A DNA stretch of 64,000 bases from Cadophora sp. MPI-SDFR-AT-0126 (lineage: Eukaryota; Ascomycota; Leotiomycetes; Helotiales; Ploettnerulaceae), in NCBI GenBank assembly GCA_020747065.1, contig JAGMVK010000001.1:558001-622000 (forward strand), in the 5' to 3' direction. Under the pieces are notes generated by a model. It did no database searches and was not told the DNA's origin. It saw nothing but the letters and a program-made list of their open reading frames with translations. Both the position numbers and the translations under genes were made by a program. Below are positions 35,252-45,702 of the stretch, piece by piece (the stretch's first letter is position 1; each line of letters begins with the position of its first letter).

Positions 35252-37904
35252 ATGGCTTCATATTATCCTCAACCGGATTCTTACCACCATACGCGCACCA
35301 AATCATCTGTACTCGCTGGTCTGCCCTTCATGCACAAGAGAACCCCCTCTGCTGGAGCTGTCCTCTCTTCGAACGCATCTCACGAATTTATCACCGCCCC
35401 AGTGAACCAATCAATGCCATTCCTTCCACCAGACCATCCTCATTCTCGAGCCCTGGGAGAAATCCAACAAAATCAACAAACCCAACCTCCGCTTTCGCCA
35501 AAGAAATCAAGGGAGGGGAAGCGCCCAAATACGACCGAGGAAGGTTTCAAGTCGCTCCATAAAAAGACACTGAGCTCGATCTCATTGAAATCCTTGGCTG
35601 GCAAAGACACCGACAAGGTTTCGAAGTCGAAGGAATCCAGGTCCAGCAAGCCGAAGAAAACAAAATCATCGACGAACCTTGCGACCCTCCTCTCGCGTCC
35701 GAAGTCCTCGAGAAGTCTACACAAAGAGGCTGAAGCCGAAGCTCGAGCCCAGAAGGATAAAGAGAACCAGACACCGACTTCCTCGTCGCCTTCAGAAGCG
35801 ACTCGACCTCCGCCAATATATGCCCAGTTTTCTAGCGAACATTTTGCAAAGCAGCCTCTGGGAGGGAAGTTCCTTGAGGATGAGATAGACAGGTATACCC
35901 CAGAGAATTATTCTCCAGGGAAGCAACGCAATTTCTACAAGGGACCAGGTCACCAGCCTACTCTCATCAAGCGCGATGAGCCTCTAGAACGACCCAAAAT
36001 GCCATACTTGCCTAGCAGCTTCAGTGTTCAGGATATCACTCGGAAGGTTAGCAATGGATCGAGGAAGAGTGCCGAGCTGATGCGCCGAGTCTCTGGAGGG
36101 AAACGGCCAAGCTTTGACAGGAAGACAACCGGGTCCTCAGCCAGATCTGAGATCTCGGACAAGGCAGGTCCGACCAAAGGCCAACGAGTGATGGCTGCTG
36201 TATCAGCCTTTGGAGGAAGGACACAGAAGACAGATACTCAATCTGAGCAAGTTCTTCATGATAAGGACGTCGATCGAGAATTCGAGGCCATGCTGGATAG
36301 AAGAAATATCCCAGAACATCAACGTGGAAAGATGCGTAATCTTGCCATGTCAATGAAGAAGGATTTCGTTAGACAGGACTGGGCGGAGATAGCTGCTGCG
36401 AAGAATGGCAGACCTGGAACGAACGGTAGCGACTCAAGTGCTGATGCTACCAACAGTACCCAGGCTGTCCCTGAATCTAAAGCTAAGAGACCAAGAAGTC
36501 GAACATTTACACTGTCACGAGGGAGCACTAAGGAACCACCGTCACCAACTAAGAAGAAGCCAGAAGGGACATTTGGGAAGCATACGCGTACCAAGTCGAC
36601 GGAAAATGCAAACGGAGGAGGCAAATCATTGACCGCAACCGGTGTTGCAGCTGCTCAGTCAATCATCGCGAAAGCTAAGGGACAACTACCGGATGACTTC
36701 GTTTCATATCTGAGAAAGGTTCAAAAGCCTGAGCTGGTTGAAGTTGGTCGTCTTCATAAACTGAGGCTCCTCCTTCGCAACGAGACTGTCGCATGGACAG
36801 ACGAATTCATTGGACAGGGAGGTATGGAGGAGATTGTTGGCTTGTTGCACAGAACAATGGAAGTTGAGTGGAGGTATGTTGACTAGACTCTCTAGATTGA
36901 AACGCCACTAATGTGAGAATAGAGAGGAGCACGAAGATGCGCTGCTTCACGAAGTCCTTCTCTGCTTGAAAGCTCTTTCGACCACAGCTCTTGCTCTTCA
37001 TCATCTCGACAAAATCCAGCACACGTTGTTCCCGGCACTCCTACATATGATCTTTGATGAGGAGAAGAAAGGACCAAGCGAGTTCACCACCCGTAACATC
37101 GTTACTTCTCTTCTATTCACGTATCTGAAGTCAGCACCTATTTCCGAACGTGCTCATCGCGCCAAGACACTTCTCTCGTACCTTAGAGACCCAGAACCCA
37201 GCGAGTCACAGCGACCTGTTGGGTTCGTCCTTGATATGCGACGCCCCCGTCCTTACCGAGTCTGGTGTAAGGAAGTAGTCAATGTGACCAAAGAAGTTTT
37301 CTGGATCTTCCTCCACAATCTGAATGTCGTTGCGCTCCCAGGTGCGAGACACCACGACAGCGAAACCATGTACGAGACGAGCAATGCAGCTATCGCTTCC
37401 TTAATGTCGAATAGTAATTTTGATAGCTCCAACCCACACCATATTTTCATGGCCAGACACTTCCCTCAGGAGCTTCCGCCTGTGCCAGCAGCTCCATACG
37501 TGGGAGGAGTCGAGTGGGATGCAACCAACTACCTGTCATCGCATCTCGACCTCATCAACGGCATCATATCATGTCTACCCACGAAAGAGGAACGAAATAC
37601 ACTTCGTGAACAGATGCTGGTGTCGGGCTGGGAGAAGTGCTTAGGAGGCACGCTTCGCTTATGCAAGGAGAAGTTCTATGGTGGTGTACATGCCGGCTTG
37701 AGATGTTGGGTTGCGGCTGCTGTGGATGATGGTTGGGATACTCGCGACGTCCGAAACGGTCCTTCGGTTGAGCCCAAGAGTCCAGTGAAGCAAAATCCAA
37801 AGAAGACAGCTGCTGCATTGGCGCCACCGCCGAAAATCGACATGAAGCTCGACTTTGCGGGTGACAGACAAAAGAAGCCTGTGAACGATGATGTTTGGCT
37901 GTAA
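35252..37904 (+). CDS. GBD/FH3 domain protein lacking formin FH2
   Basis: Two exons, 35252..36873 and 36923..37904, give 867 residues; the 49-nt intron (GTATGT, CACTAAT branch) splits an Arg codon. The first 330 residues are Ser/Lys/Pro-rich and disordered. From about residue 345 (DREFEAMLDRRNIPEHQRGKM) to the C-terminus the sequence follows the Rho-GTPase-binding/FH3 armadillo region of diaphanous-related formins, including LHEVLLCLKALSTTALALHHL and GNVAL-like helices. The protein ends about 60 residues after this region, with no proline-rich FH1 and no FH2 actin-nucleating domain. A stop follows (37902), and I see no FH2-coding sequence further downstream. It may therefore bind Rho GTPases or formins without nucleating actin. 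The start ATG is in the context ATCATGGCT. Confidence 0.86.
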
Positions 37905-38788
37905 ACGTTGTTGAGTTTGACGTGGCGGTGTCTATTGATGTTCATGCTGCTTTAGTAGGATGGAGTGTGAGTCGCTGTCGGTCACCAGTCCTTCGATCGT
38001 GGCTCTCTTGTTTCCTTGTATTGTATTATGGGTCGGCGGTGTTGGGGAGGTTATTGCTGTTTTATTATTGCCGTTTCTCTCTTTCTTATGATGAGTACGA
38101 ATGAGTAATGATTATATGAGTGCGGGATGCATAAATTGAATATCATGAATTAAGTCCTGTCTGATCTCAAGTTTCCCTCCTTGTGTAATTGCGAAAAATT
38201 AAATAGAACTATTTTTCTGCTAAACGAGCTGGGGGAGCAGGAGGTTGGTTCCGCGGTTATTGATGTATAAATTTGCTGAGGCATGGGCACGAATAATTGA
38301 GATTGGAAGGGAGAACTCTATGATCCCGTTACAGCATACAGAATCCAGGGCAAAATGTAAGCTTAACGAGTGGTTCGTCAGGCTCGGCTGTTGGATAAAT
38401 AATTACTCGCTTAGGACAGGCTGATAGTTGAAGCTTGAACATACCGATGCTCGATTGAGGTAATCCAGCAGCACAGGTTTTCTATTGACTGGACGATTTG
38501 ATTGCGGAGATATTAGATCGTCATGGCAAGGAGGAAATTTCCCTTCTCCTATGCTAGCTTTTTTGAGCTGTGCGTTGAAGGTCTGGCAGCCACCCGTCGC
38601 GGAGCCGAGTCTCTGAGAAAGTGTTTGGACTCCTTCAATTTGAAATAAGCTACCTGTTATCATTTCGAGTTTAAAACTTCCAGGGTACTCCTCGTGATGC
38701 ATTACAATCTGGGAAACGCATTTCCGCCCAACTAGATCACACCCTTTCCGGCTCCAAATCCCCTCCCCTCCCTCCAAAAAAAATAGGC
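37905..38788. other. Convergent 3' intergenic region, about 880 bases
   Basis: Between the ends of the GBD/FH3 and FBP1 genes. It contains T-rich runs in the plus-strand 3' flank. A 124-codon minus-strand open stretch (38403-38777) shows no domain and is not accepted. Confidence 0.45.
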
Positions 38789-39930
38789 CTACTTGTGAAA
38801 CGACTTGACCTTTTCCATCTCATCGTAACTACCCATGAAGATACCTGATCTGTCGTGGATGTGCGCCGGTACAACTTCCATCAGTCTGTTCATCTTGCTA
38901 TCCAAAGCCTGTCCGCCAGCTACCAGAAAGTTAGAACCACGTTTCCTAGAATGATTCTTGAAATATTGACTTACCATTCTCAAATACCATAGCCATAGGA
39001 GCACACTCATAGAGAATTCTCAGCTTTCCCTTGGGACTCTTCTTGTCCGCAGGGTAGGCAAAGATACCACCATAGAGCAACGTCCGATAAGCGTCGGCAA
39101 CCATACTGCCGATGTATCTCGCAGAGTATGGCTTTCCTCCTTCTTTCGTTGGATACTTCAAGGAGTTGAAATACTCCTTGGTTGAATCTTCCCAGTATAA
39201 GGAGTTACCCTCATTGACCGAGTAGATGGCTCTTGATTTCGGCATTTTCATGTTGGGATGCGTGAGGATGAATTCTCCGAGCGCGTTATCCATCGTAAAG
39301 CCATTGACCGTGCTGCCCTTCATGGTGATGACCAATTGGGCCGAGGCACCATACATGGTGAAGCCAGCAGCAACCAGTTCCGTCCCAGGCTTCAGCAGAT
39401 CCTCCTTCGTACCCTTCGATCCCTCTGGCAGCTTGTGGATACCGAAGATTGTGCCAACGGATACACCAGCGTCCAAGTTGGAAGATCCGTCGATAGGATC
39501 ACATGCCACTGCATACCGAGCTCCCTCGTGCTCTGGGAAGTATATGGCCTCCTCCTCTTCTTCGGAAACGAGAACGGCACATTTTCCCGATGAGCGCATT
39601 GCTGCTATGAATAGATCGTTGCCGATAACATCGAGTTTCTTCTGGTCGTCGCCCGTGGTATTGCTTGAGCCTGCGAGGCCTGTGAGGTTGATCAGAGTCG
39701 CTCGTCGGATATAGTAAGCTATCGATTTGAAGGAAAATTGCAGGGCATGGCAGAGTAGTCTGGAAGCTTGTCAGTCGTCTTGCTATTGAGGTAATAAAAG
39801 AGCTGGAGACGCACGTAAAATCTCCAGTAGCTTCCTTGTGTTTTGACTGTTCTTCTGTCAGGAAACGGGTAAGAGTTATGATGTCTGTGTTGATCTTCTC
39901 CTCTTGAACTGCTGCACCGTTGGTTGCCAT
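38789..39930 (-). CDS. FBP1: Fructose-1,6-bisphosphatase
   Basis: Key gluconeogenic enzyme that hydrolyses fructose 1,6-bisphosphate to fructose 6-phosphate, 343 residues. Minus-strand exons are 39930..39815, 39759..38975 and 38919..38789. Both introns are 55 nt; donors are GTGCGT and GTAAGT. The joins restore GDFTLLCHALQF and the C-terminal FENAGGQALDS. The metal-binding signature DPIDGSSNLDAGVSVGTIFGI, the upstream acidic EEEEEA loop and the sugar-phosphate site around KGKLRILYECAPMA are visible. Length and motifs match cytosolic eukaryotic FBPase. In fungi the gene is typically glucose-repressed; no regulatory site was identified here. Confidence 0.95.
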
Positions 39931-40925
39931 GATGAAGGATTGGGATTTGAGAATTCAGATGTTGATGCTGGAGAGAGGAGAAATTATTGGAGATATGGAG
40001 GAGGAATTTCAATCGAGGATCGTTTTATGGGTTAAAGTTGGACCTCGGGTCGAGACGGAGGGATTCCGGAGGGTCAGAGATGAAGCTTTGAGACGGGAGT
40101 TGACAAAGGAACCTTGGGTATAACAAGAGGAGAGGAGAGGAGAGAATGGTAGGAGGTGGGAAATTGACTTCTCTTATTAATGTTAACTAACGCTTAGACA
40201 CCGGCTGGCATCACACGATGATCCACGGTAATGTTTGCTGGACCCAGTAGGCAATTCTGTGAAATCATTGATCGATCAGCTTCGGCAGGCCAGCCTAGGC
40301 CAGGCCAGCTCGGCCATGACATGCCCATGCCCATGCCCATGCCTTCTCGTGCAGCTCCACACGATCTCATGCCCCGCGTTGCTCGGCATAACGACCGCGA
40401 GTGCCCCGCGCTAACAACACGGACGGGAGGAATGGGAATTGGCTGGGACGATGATAAACCGGCACAGCACAGCACAGCACACTCAGCACGAGATGCATAT
40501 CCGGCTTTAGAGGCTGGGGGACAAGGCTGGGAGAAGGTATCGCGAGAGAAGGAAAAGCCTGTGAGGGCAAATGGATCTCGGGTTAATTCCAATTTGGGCT
40601 TTCTTACTCGGGAAGATGGCCGACCTTCAACTGTTCCGTCTCCTCTCCCTCACTTCTCCTCCCCGGACCGGATCCCCCACCAAAATACTCGAATTGCTGG
40701 AAGATCTGAACAAATACTGCACTGCACAGTGTTGATAAGACCGGGAGATGTCGGAGGAGACCACTAAAACCGCAGAAATGTTCTTCCGCCAGTGTTTGTG
40801 AGCATCATGTGACTAACTATTGACTAAGCAAGTGTTTGGTGCTAGCCATTTAAAGCTAGACCCTCAAATCCTCGGCTGCGGCTGCTAGTGCGATCGTCGC
40901 ACTGCAAAATCTTCGAGCTTGAGCT
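39931..40925. other. Divergent spacer with simple repeats
   Basis: About 1 kb between the FBP1 start and the presumed start of the snoRNA host gene. It contains four copies of ATGCCC (40321-40343), a GCACA-type run (40462-40482) and purine-rich AGGAG runs near 40128-40145. Open stretches on both strands here come from this low-complexity sequence. Confidence 0.5.
40321..40343. repeat. Hexanucleotide ATGCCC repeat
   Basis: Nearly four tandem copies of ATGCCC. It is a simple repeat in the FBP1 upstream region. Confidence 0.85.
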
Positions 40926-41062
40926 TGACCTCTTCTCTTTTTCCAATCATTTCGCAACAATGTGAGCAACGACAACAATAGCTTCGCGCCGGGTGCGTGT
41001 AATACTCTCCAATATCTGTCCATGGTAAGCAGCACTGTTTCTTCTTCTTCCCTCTCTTCTAC

Positions 41063-41139
41063 GTGATGACACACATACAACCGCAAACTAGAGTCTTTGA
41101 TCCCAAGGGACATGAAACTTTTGTAACACGTCAGTCTGA
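41063..41139 (+). ncRNA. Box C/D snoRNA 1 (intron 1)
   Basis: Box C GTGATGA is at 41063-41069 and box D CTGA at 41136-41139, 77 nt in all. The internal stretch CAAACTAGAGTC (41084-41095) is complementary to GACTCTAGTTTG, which I recall from the fungal 25S rRNA segment after CTTG; it is followed by TTTGA, a degenerate D' box. The target would lie in the peptidyl-transferase region where snR38 acts in yeast. No terminal stem is evident next to the boxes, so processing would rely on the intron. The match is from memory. Confidence 0.7.
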
Positions 41140-41313
41140 ACTACTACGATCAATGTTTTTCAAGCAATAGCAGTCTCTGCAATTGATCACTGCTAACATT
41201 GATCCAAGAATCTGCCTACCTTCACATTCTGGTGGCTGTCCAGCATTGCGCGCTCGGTCATGTCGACTCTGGTAAGCTTACCCCTCCGCCCTCTTCTTTT
41301 CCTATCTCTCGCT

Positions 41314-41389
41314 GTGATGAACATTCGTGCTTTGCACGCTGGAAATTACCGACTGAAATATCATGTCGAAATCAAATGGCTAAATCTGA
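41314..41389 (+). ncRNA. Box C/D snoRNA 2 (intron 2), snR77-like guide
   Basis: Box C GTGATGA 41314-41320, D' CTGA 41353-41356, box D CTGA 41386-41389. The guide before D', GCTGGAAATTACCG (41338-41351), is complementary to 18S CGGTAATTCCAGC except for one extra A. The fifth base upstream of D' would pair with the U of GCGGTAA, the site I recall as Um578, guided by snR77 in yeast. The guide before box D has no target I recognise. Confidence 0.72.
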
Positions 41390-41547
41390 GCACTCTTCTA
41401 CTCTCACCATTGCACATTCAGACACGTCGATTGAGCATCTTGCTGACTAGTAAAAAGCCATAGGACCTCGACAACCCCATTCCAACCCCTTCAATGGTAT
41501 GACGACCGACTCTTTTCTCTTCTCACATTCCCGTACACGACTCTCAA

Positions 41548-41650
41548 ATGATGAATTGGCACTGGGCTCCGACAGTTCTCGACAAGATCGGGGCTGGTTC
41601 ATGAAAGGAGATGCCTCTTTGTGGCAGGCCTAGAAAACCTCGCCCACTGA
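41548..41650 (+). ncRNA. Box C/D snoRNA 3 (intron 3)
   Basis: Box C ATGATGA 41548-41554 and box D CTGA 41647-41650, 103 nt, the longest of the set. GACT before box C (41539-41542) pairs with AGTC after box D (41655-41658), and AA/TT pair next to the boxes, giving a bipartite terminal stem. ATGAAAG near 41601 could be C'. I recognise no rRNA target for either possible guide. Confidence 0.6.
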
Positions 41651-41814
41651 TTAAAGTCCTTGTCAACAATGGCACCGAAGATGACTTGGGCCGAACATTT
41701 GCTGATATCAGCATCAGAATTTGCTCATCCATTATTGATTGTGGGGCCTTTGTGCATGGGGCTTGAAAAATGGTAGGTTACAATACATTTCTTCTCTCTT
41801 TCACTTCCATTTCT

Positions 41815-41895
41815 ATGATGAGCATTTTAGATGACGAGTCTGATCCGGGTAACCGATGTTGACACAAATCAAATTATACCATTCATGCCAACTGA
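41815..41895 (+). ncRNA. Box C/D snoRNA 4 (intron 4), snR64-like guide
   Basis: Box C ATGATGA 41815-41821, D' CTGA 41840-41843, box D CTGA 41892-41895. CCATTCATGCCAA (41879-41891), directly before box D, is complementary to 25S TTGGCATGAATGG. By the fifth-base rule the target is the C of GGC, which I recall as Cm2337, the yeast snR64 site. The D' guide contains GACGAGT, shared with snoRNA 5. This is the clearest guide in the cluster. Confidence 0.8.
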
Positions 41896-42141
41896 TCTCC
41901 TCTTGGAACATATTCTCTTGTACTATGTACCTTTGGAGGCATGAGCTGACATTCAAACTTTCAGGTCCAAGCATCGACAAGCCCTCTGCTCTGGATATTT
42001 CCCACAATAGAGCATCTCATCGACACATTAATCGCCGGGAGCTCTGGTGGAGTTCTTGATTGGATCCTCGACCACCTCCCTGCCCCAGAACGTTGGGTAA
42101 GCTCAACATCTCATCCATTTCAGCGACAGACCTCAAGCATA

Positions 42142-42213
42142 ATGATGACCTCGACCGACAAATGACAAGCATATGTCCAAGCCCTCGGGCGGTGACGAGT
42201 CTGTCTTTACTGA
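42142..42213 (+). ncRNA. Box C/D snoRNA 5 (intron 5)
   Basis: Box C ATGATGA 42142-42148 and box D CTGA 42210-42213. GCATA immediately before box C pairs with TATGC after box D, a clean five-pair terminal stem. An internal GACGAGTCTG (42195-42204) is the same ten-base string found at the D' guide of snoRNA 4, here with CTGT in place of D' CTGA. Its target was not recognised. Confidence 0.75.
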
Positions 42214-42407
42214 ATATGCCCATGTTGTCTTCTTGCACTGTCGTACCACGATGATCACCGCTGACATGCATACCAGGTTTTATGTCTGCCTCCCTCCTCT
42301 TGGCTGTCGTGCCGAGTGACTCGGCACCTTGTCTCAATCCATCTCTCCCACACGAACACTCTCAGGTACGCTCTATCTCTTCTCGCACTGTCCCAACAAC
42401 CCTTTAC

Positions 42408-42490
42408 ATGATGATCAATTATCACGACGGTCGACATAAAGCCACACGTTGGTATTGATGAGAATGCCTGTGACAGGGCTGTAGATCTGA
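42408..42490 (+). ncRNA. Box C/D snoRNA 6 (intron 6)
   Basis: Box C ATGATGA 42408-42414, a C'-like TTGATGA near 42455, box D CTGA 42487-42490. TCACGACGGTC (42422-42432) is complementary to 25S GACCGTCGTGA, near the sites of yeast snR69 and snR71; the D' box would be a degenerate TCGA. I see no target for the guide before box D. Confidence 0.68.
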
Positions 42491-42760
42491 TATTTTCTTC
42501 AATGCATCTATGTTTGAATATGCTATTCTAGAAGCTGTCGCTAACTTCTATCAAAGGGATCTTGTTGAAGCGCTGGAATGCCTTCTTTGAGGTTCGTTCG
42601 AGGTCGGTGGGGATCGAGTTTGAAGAGCAGAGACGGATGAAACCGACGTGCATTGAGAACCCGATATGGCAATGCAATTCTCCAAAACCATAACTCTGCT
42701 CATGATATGATCTCCGTGACACGTTGACCTTGATCTTACATCTTACTGCAAGATTTAGTA

Positions 42761-43467
42761 GATACTCTAGAAACCGTCATTCCTACTTAATCTATGATAA
42801 ATCCTCGAGAATTCTCTTCACCATCAAATTTCAAGGCGGGGCTATGCCACAAAGCCAGTACGGCCAGAAAGGAAGATCTTGAGCTCTTGAGTCCAATTTA
42901 GAATCGAGGCCAGTTATTACGAATGAAGTTCCATTTCCTTGGAACAATATATTCGACATTGCCCCTCTCCCGTGCATATACGCCTCATCTTTCCCATCAT
43001 TTGCCTATTATATACAAGATCTGAATCTACTAGTACTCTTTTTCGGTTTTTTACCTTCCCTCCCCCTCTATTTCCGTCCGTCCATCCAGTTCATGTGCAT
43101 TACCATTAGCTCCTTTGTTGATTTTACTAGTATGTCTTGATGCCGGGTATAACATGCTACAAAACCTGAATCAAACATGACGTAAAACAAAGTGCAGTCG
43201 ATGCTGCAACGCCATATTCCCTGTCCCTCTGTTTATCCTTTTACCACTGCCCATTTCTTTTCATTCTCAGCTGCTGCTTGTGTTGCCTTATTGGCAGGGT
43301 ATATCGCGCAGAAAATAAAAGTTTGTTTTGTCTTTGTATGTTGCCGTCTCTTGGTTTCATGGGCTCGATCTAGTTGTTGAAGTGCTTTCGTGTGGGTTCG
43401 GTTGGCTTCAATCGCTGCGCTGCTTCTGGATTTTCCGGTAGAATTTCTGAAATTCGTGGCCTGCCGT
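42761..43467. other. Intergenic, about 700 bases
   Basis: 3' flank of the snoRNA host and of the convergent carboxypeptidase gene. It is T-rich around 43030-43110. No gene is supported. Confidence 0.45.
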
Positions 43468-45702
43468 TCAAACTATCAAAGAGAAGAGTGCCATCGCCAG
43501 AGCTGGCATTGCCAGTATCTTCGCGTTGAGCTCCGAAGACATGACACCAAACGACTTCGTCGGGCTAGGCGTAGCAGTAGCCGTGAAGAATCCAGTAAGA
43601 ATCTGCGTAGTCGTCGTTACAGTCACTCTACCCGTCGTCTGAGATTGTGATGACGACGTTGACGATGAAGAAGCTGAGCTCCAGTCCTTGGCCTCATCGT
43701 ACAAAATTCCGTTGATGATGACGCCCTCGCCGTTCACAATCTGCTGTTTCTGATCCCCATTACATGTCTCAGGGATATTCCGCTGCCAGCAGGTAGCTGA
43801 CGGTGACGGCGGAAGAGAATTCGTATGAGTTGCGTTGAGCGGACCCGTAGTATTGTAGAATGAGTGATTGATAATCTCTCCTGTTGAGACAGAAGTACCG
43901 CTCATGATTCGAGCGAAGACTTGGAAGGCTGTCTCGGGTTGATAAGCTGGTACGCTGTGTCCTGCGTCATAGATTCGACTGAAGGATAGGTTTCCGTATT
44001 GGCGGACTACACCGCCGATGTATGAAGTGTTGACGATTATGGGTGCGTATCCGGATTCTGGGAAGGTAGAGGCGTAAGAAGGAGATGTCGCTGCGGCTAC
44101 GGCAAGGGAAATGGCTTCGCCGCCGAGCCAATTGCAGATATAATCTCGGTCGCCATACATAAATCCCACACGGATTCCAGCGTTCAAGAGCTTGGCAATT
44201 TCTGGAATCAGATCGTTTCGTTCGTAGTCTCCTGTAGAGGTAAAGGCCGAGATGACCTGCTGGTTCGTTTGCGTGAAGTTGACAGGTGAGCCGATGGCTG
44301 CTTGGACTGCTGCCGTGTTCAAGTACTCCAGGTAGGTGCTTGGAGGAAAGGGATCCGGTAGGAAGTGGGCAATATCGTATATGCTCCTTCCGGCATCGAA
44401 ATATGGCTCTATTACATTGGTAGAGCAGGAGCTGTATGCGTGGGAGCAGATGCTGTTGACAACCTCCACATCTCCTTCATTATCAGGGTCCTGGCTGCTC
44501 ACAGCAGTCCGACATTGTCTGATGAGATCTGCACACCCTCCTTCAGAAGAAAAGCTGGCGCTAGCAAGTCTTGCTCGAGTTGGGTTGATCGCGGATAGTC
44601 CGTATGTGTTGTTTATTGCCATTTCTGGGTAGAAAGGAGCTTGTATCAGGTCGTCCACACAGCCATTGACGATCCCAAGTGAAGCAAGCTTGATCTCAAT
44701 AGTACCGCCCCTGGAGAGTGTGCCATTCGACCGCCGCAAATTCTGTTCTTCCCAGATACTAGCGAACGCAGGACCATATTTTCCACCGTAGCTTTCTGCG
44801 AACAAGTGGACACCCATCGTCGTACTACTATTCGGCCCATACTCTGGGAAAGCTCCTAGAAATCCTTGAAGCATGTGCCAAATAACCATGCCAGCTATTT
44901 CCGTTGTATTGGCGGTATTGCTGGCGTTCAGGGAGCTAAATGTTCCATTCATGAACGTGGTTTCAGGCTGGGAATTCGGGAGAACCTGTGGCGGAGTGTA
45001 TAGGTCGGAAGTGAGAAGATCAATGGAGCCATTCGTGGGTGTGTCGTAGGAGAAGCCGACTTGATTTGGCTGCGAAGTGTTAGTTGAGGAGCTACTTGTT
45101 GATACAATAGACATAGAAGCGGGTCGAGATGGCCCTCAGCTGCACTGTCGGAAAAGCAAGCTTCATGAAGCATCATTAAGCACGCAGACTCCCCCATAAG
45201 TTTATGAGAAGAGATTGGTCCAGTTCTGAAGACTTGCCACAGCTCGAGGCGCCAGGTTTAAAAGAAAATGGTCTGTCCGTACCTGATCAATAAACAACAT
45301 ATTCGAACCTCGGTCCCAACCCCAATCCCTCACCTTTGTCCCCAATTTCCCTAGTCCCAACTCGACTACTTCGCAGGGCCCATTCTCATTGAAGAGACCG
45401 ATCATGGAGCTCGAACCGGGACCTCCATTCAACCACACTGTGAGCTGATCCGTTGGATCCCTCGCTCCTATAAACCAAAAGAACGTGTTCGTCGGATAAC
45501 TCCCGGGTATGTGGACCCATCCTGTATACTGCTGCTGTGTCGGAAAGGCGGTTTCGCAGGTGCCTGCTGGCGGAGACTTGTAAGAGATCGTAATGTTCCC
45601 ATCGACAGGGGATTTGATGGTGGTCAGGTTGACTGCGGATGGCGGGTATTGAGCGAGTGTGAATGCGACGAAGAAGGGGAAGAGGAAGAGGCGATACATC
45701 AT
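43468..45702 (-). CDS. GPI-anchored serine carboxypeptidase (S10)
   Basis: Secreted peptidase of 673 residues that removes C-terminal amino acids. Minus-strand exons are 45702..45283 and 45069..43468. The 213-nt intron is long for this window but contains an in-frame stop and joins MLFIDQ to PNQVGFSYD, the family sequence. A signal peptide occupies residues 1-17. The oxyanion motif WLNGGPGSSS, catalytic Ser233 in AESYGGKYGP, Asp in GDRDYICNW and His in DAGHSVPAYQP are visible. Many N-x-S/T sites follow. The C-terminus is Ser/Thr-rich and ends in a hydrophobic tail (ILAMPALAMALFSLIV), the signal for a GPI anchor, so the enzyme probably sits on the cell wall or plasma membrane. Confidence 0.93.

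Larger units (their letters stand above)
40926..42760 (+). ncRNA. Intron-encoded box C/D snoRNA host gene
   Basis: I infer seven exons and six introns. Introns are 41025..41208, 41272..41463, 41497..41717, 41773..41964, 42097..42276 and 42366..42556. Donors are GTAAGC, GTAAGC, GTATGA, GTAGGT, GTAAGC and GTACGC; branch sites are GCTAAC or GCTGAC (GCTGAT in the third). Each intron, 180-221 nt long, holds one box C/D snoRNA at a fixed place. The internal exons (63, 33, 55, 132 and 89 nt) have no long frame; the only open run crossing the exon 1-4 joins is 39 codons from ATG 41022. The pattern matches non-coding snoRNA hosts such as animal GAS5 and clusters known in filamentous fungi. Transcript ends are guesses. 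Confidence 0.78.

Noticed and set aside
38403..38777. 124-codon minus-strand frame near the end of FBP1
   Set aside because: No domain or start context; lies in the convergent 3' region.
41681..41704. Box C-like AAGATGA with CTGA close by in host intron 3
   Set aside because: Interval far too short for a snoRNA, and the CTGA serves as the branch region.
42251..42264. ATGATCA near CTGA in the fifth snoRNA-host intron, possible extra snoRNA
   Set aside because: The box C is imperfect and the boxes are only a few bases apart; the CTGAC is better explained as the branch site.
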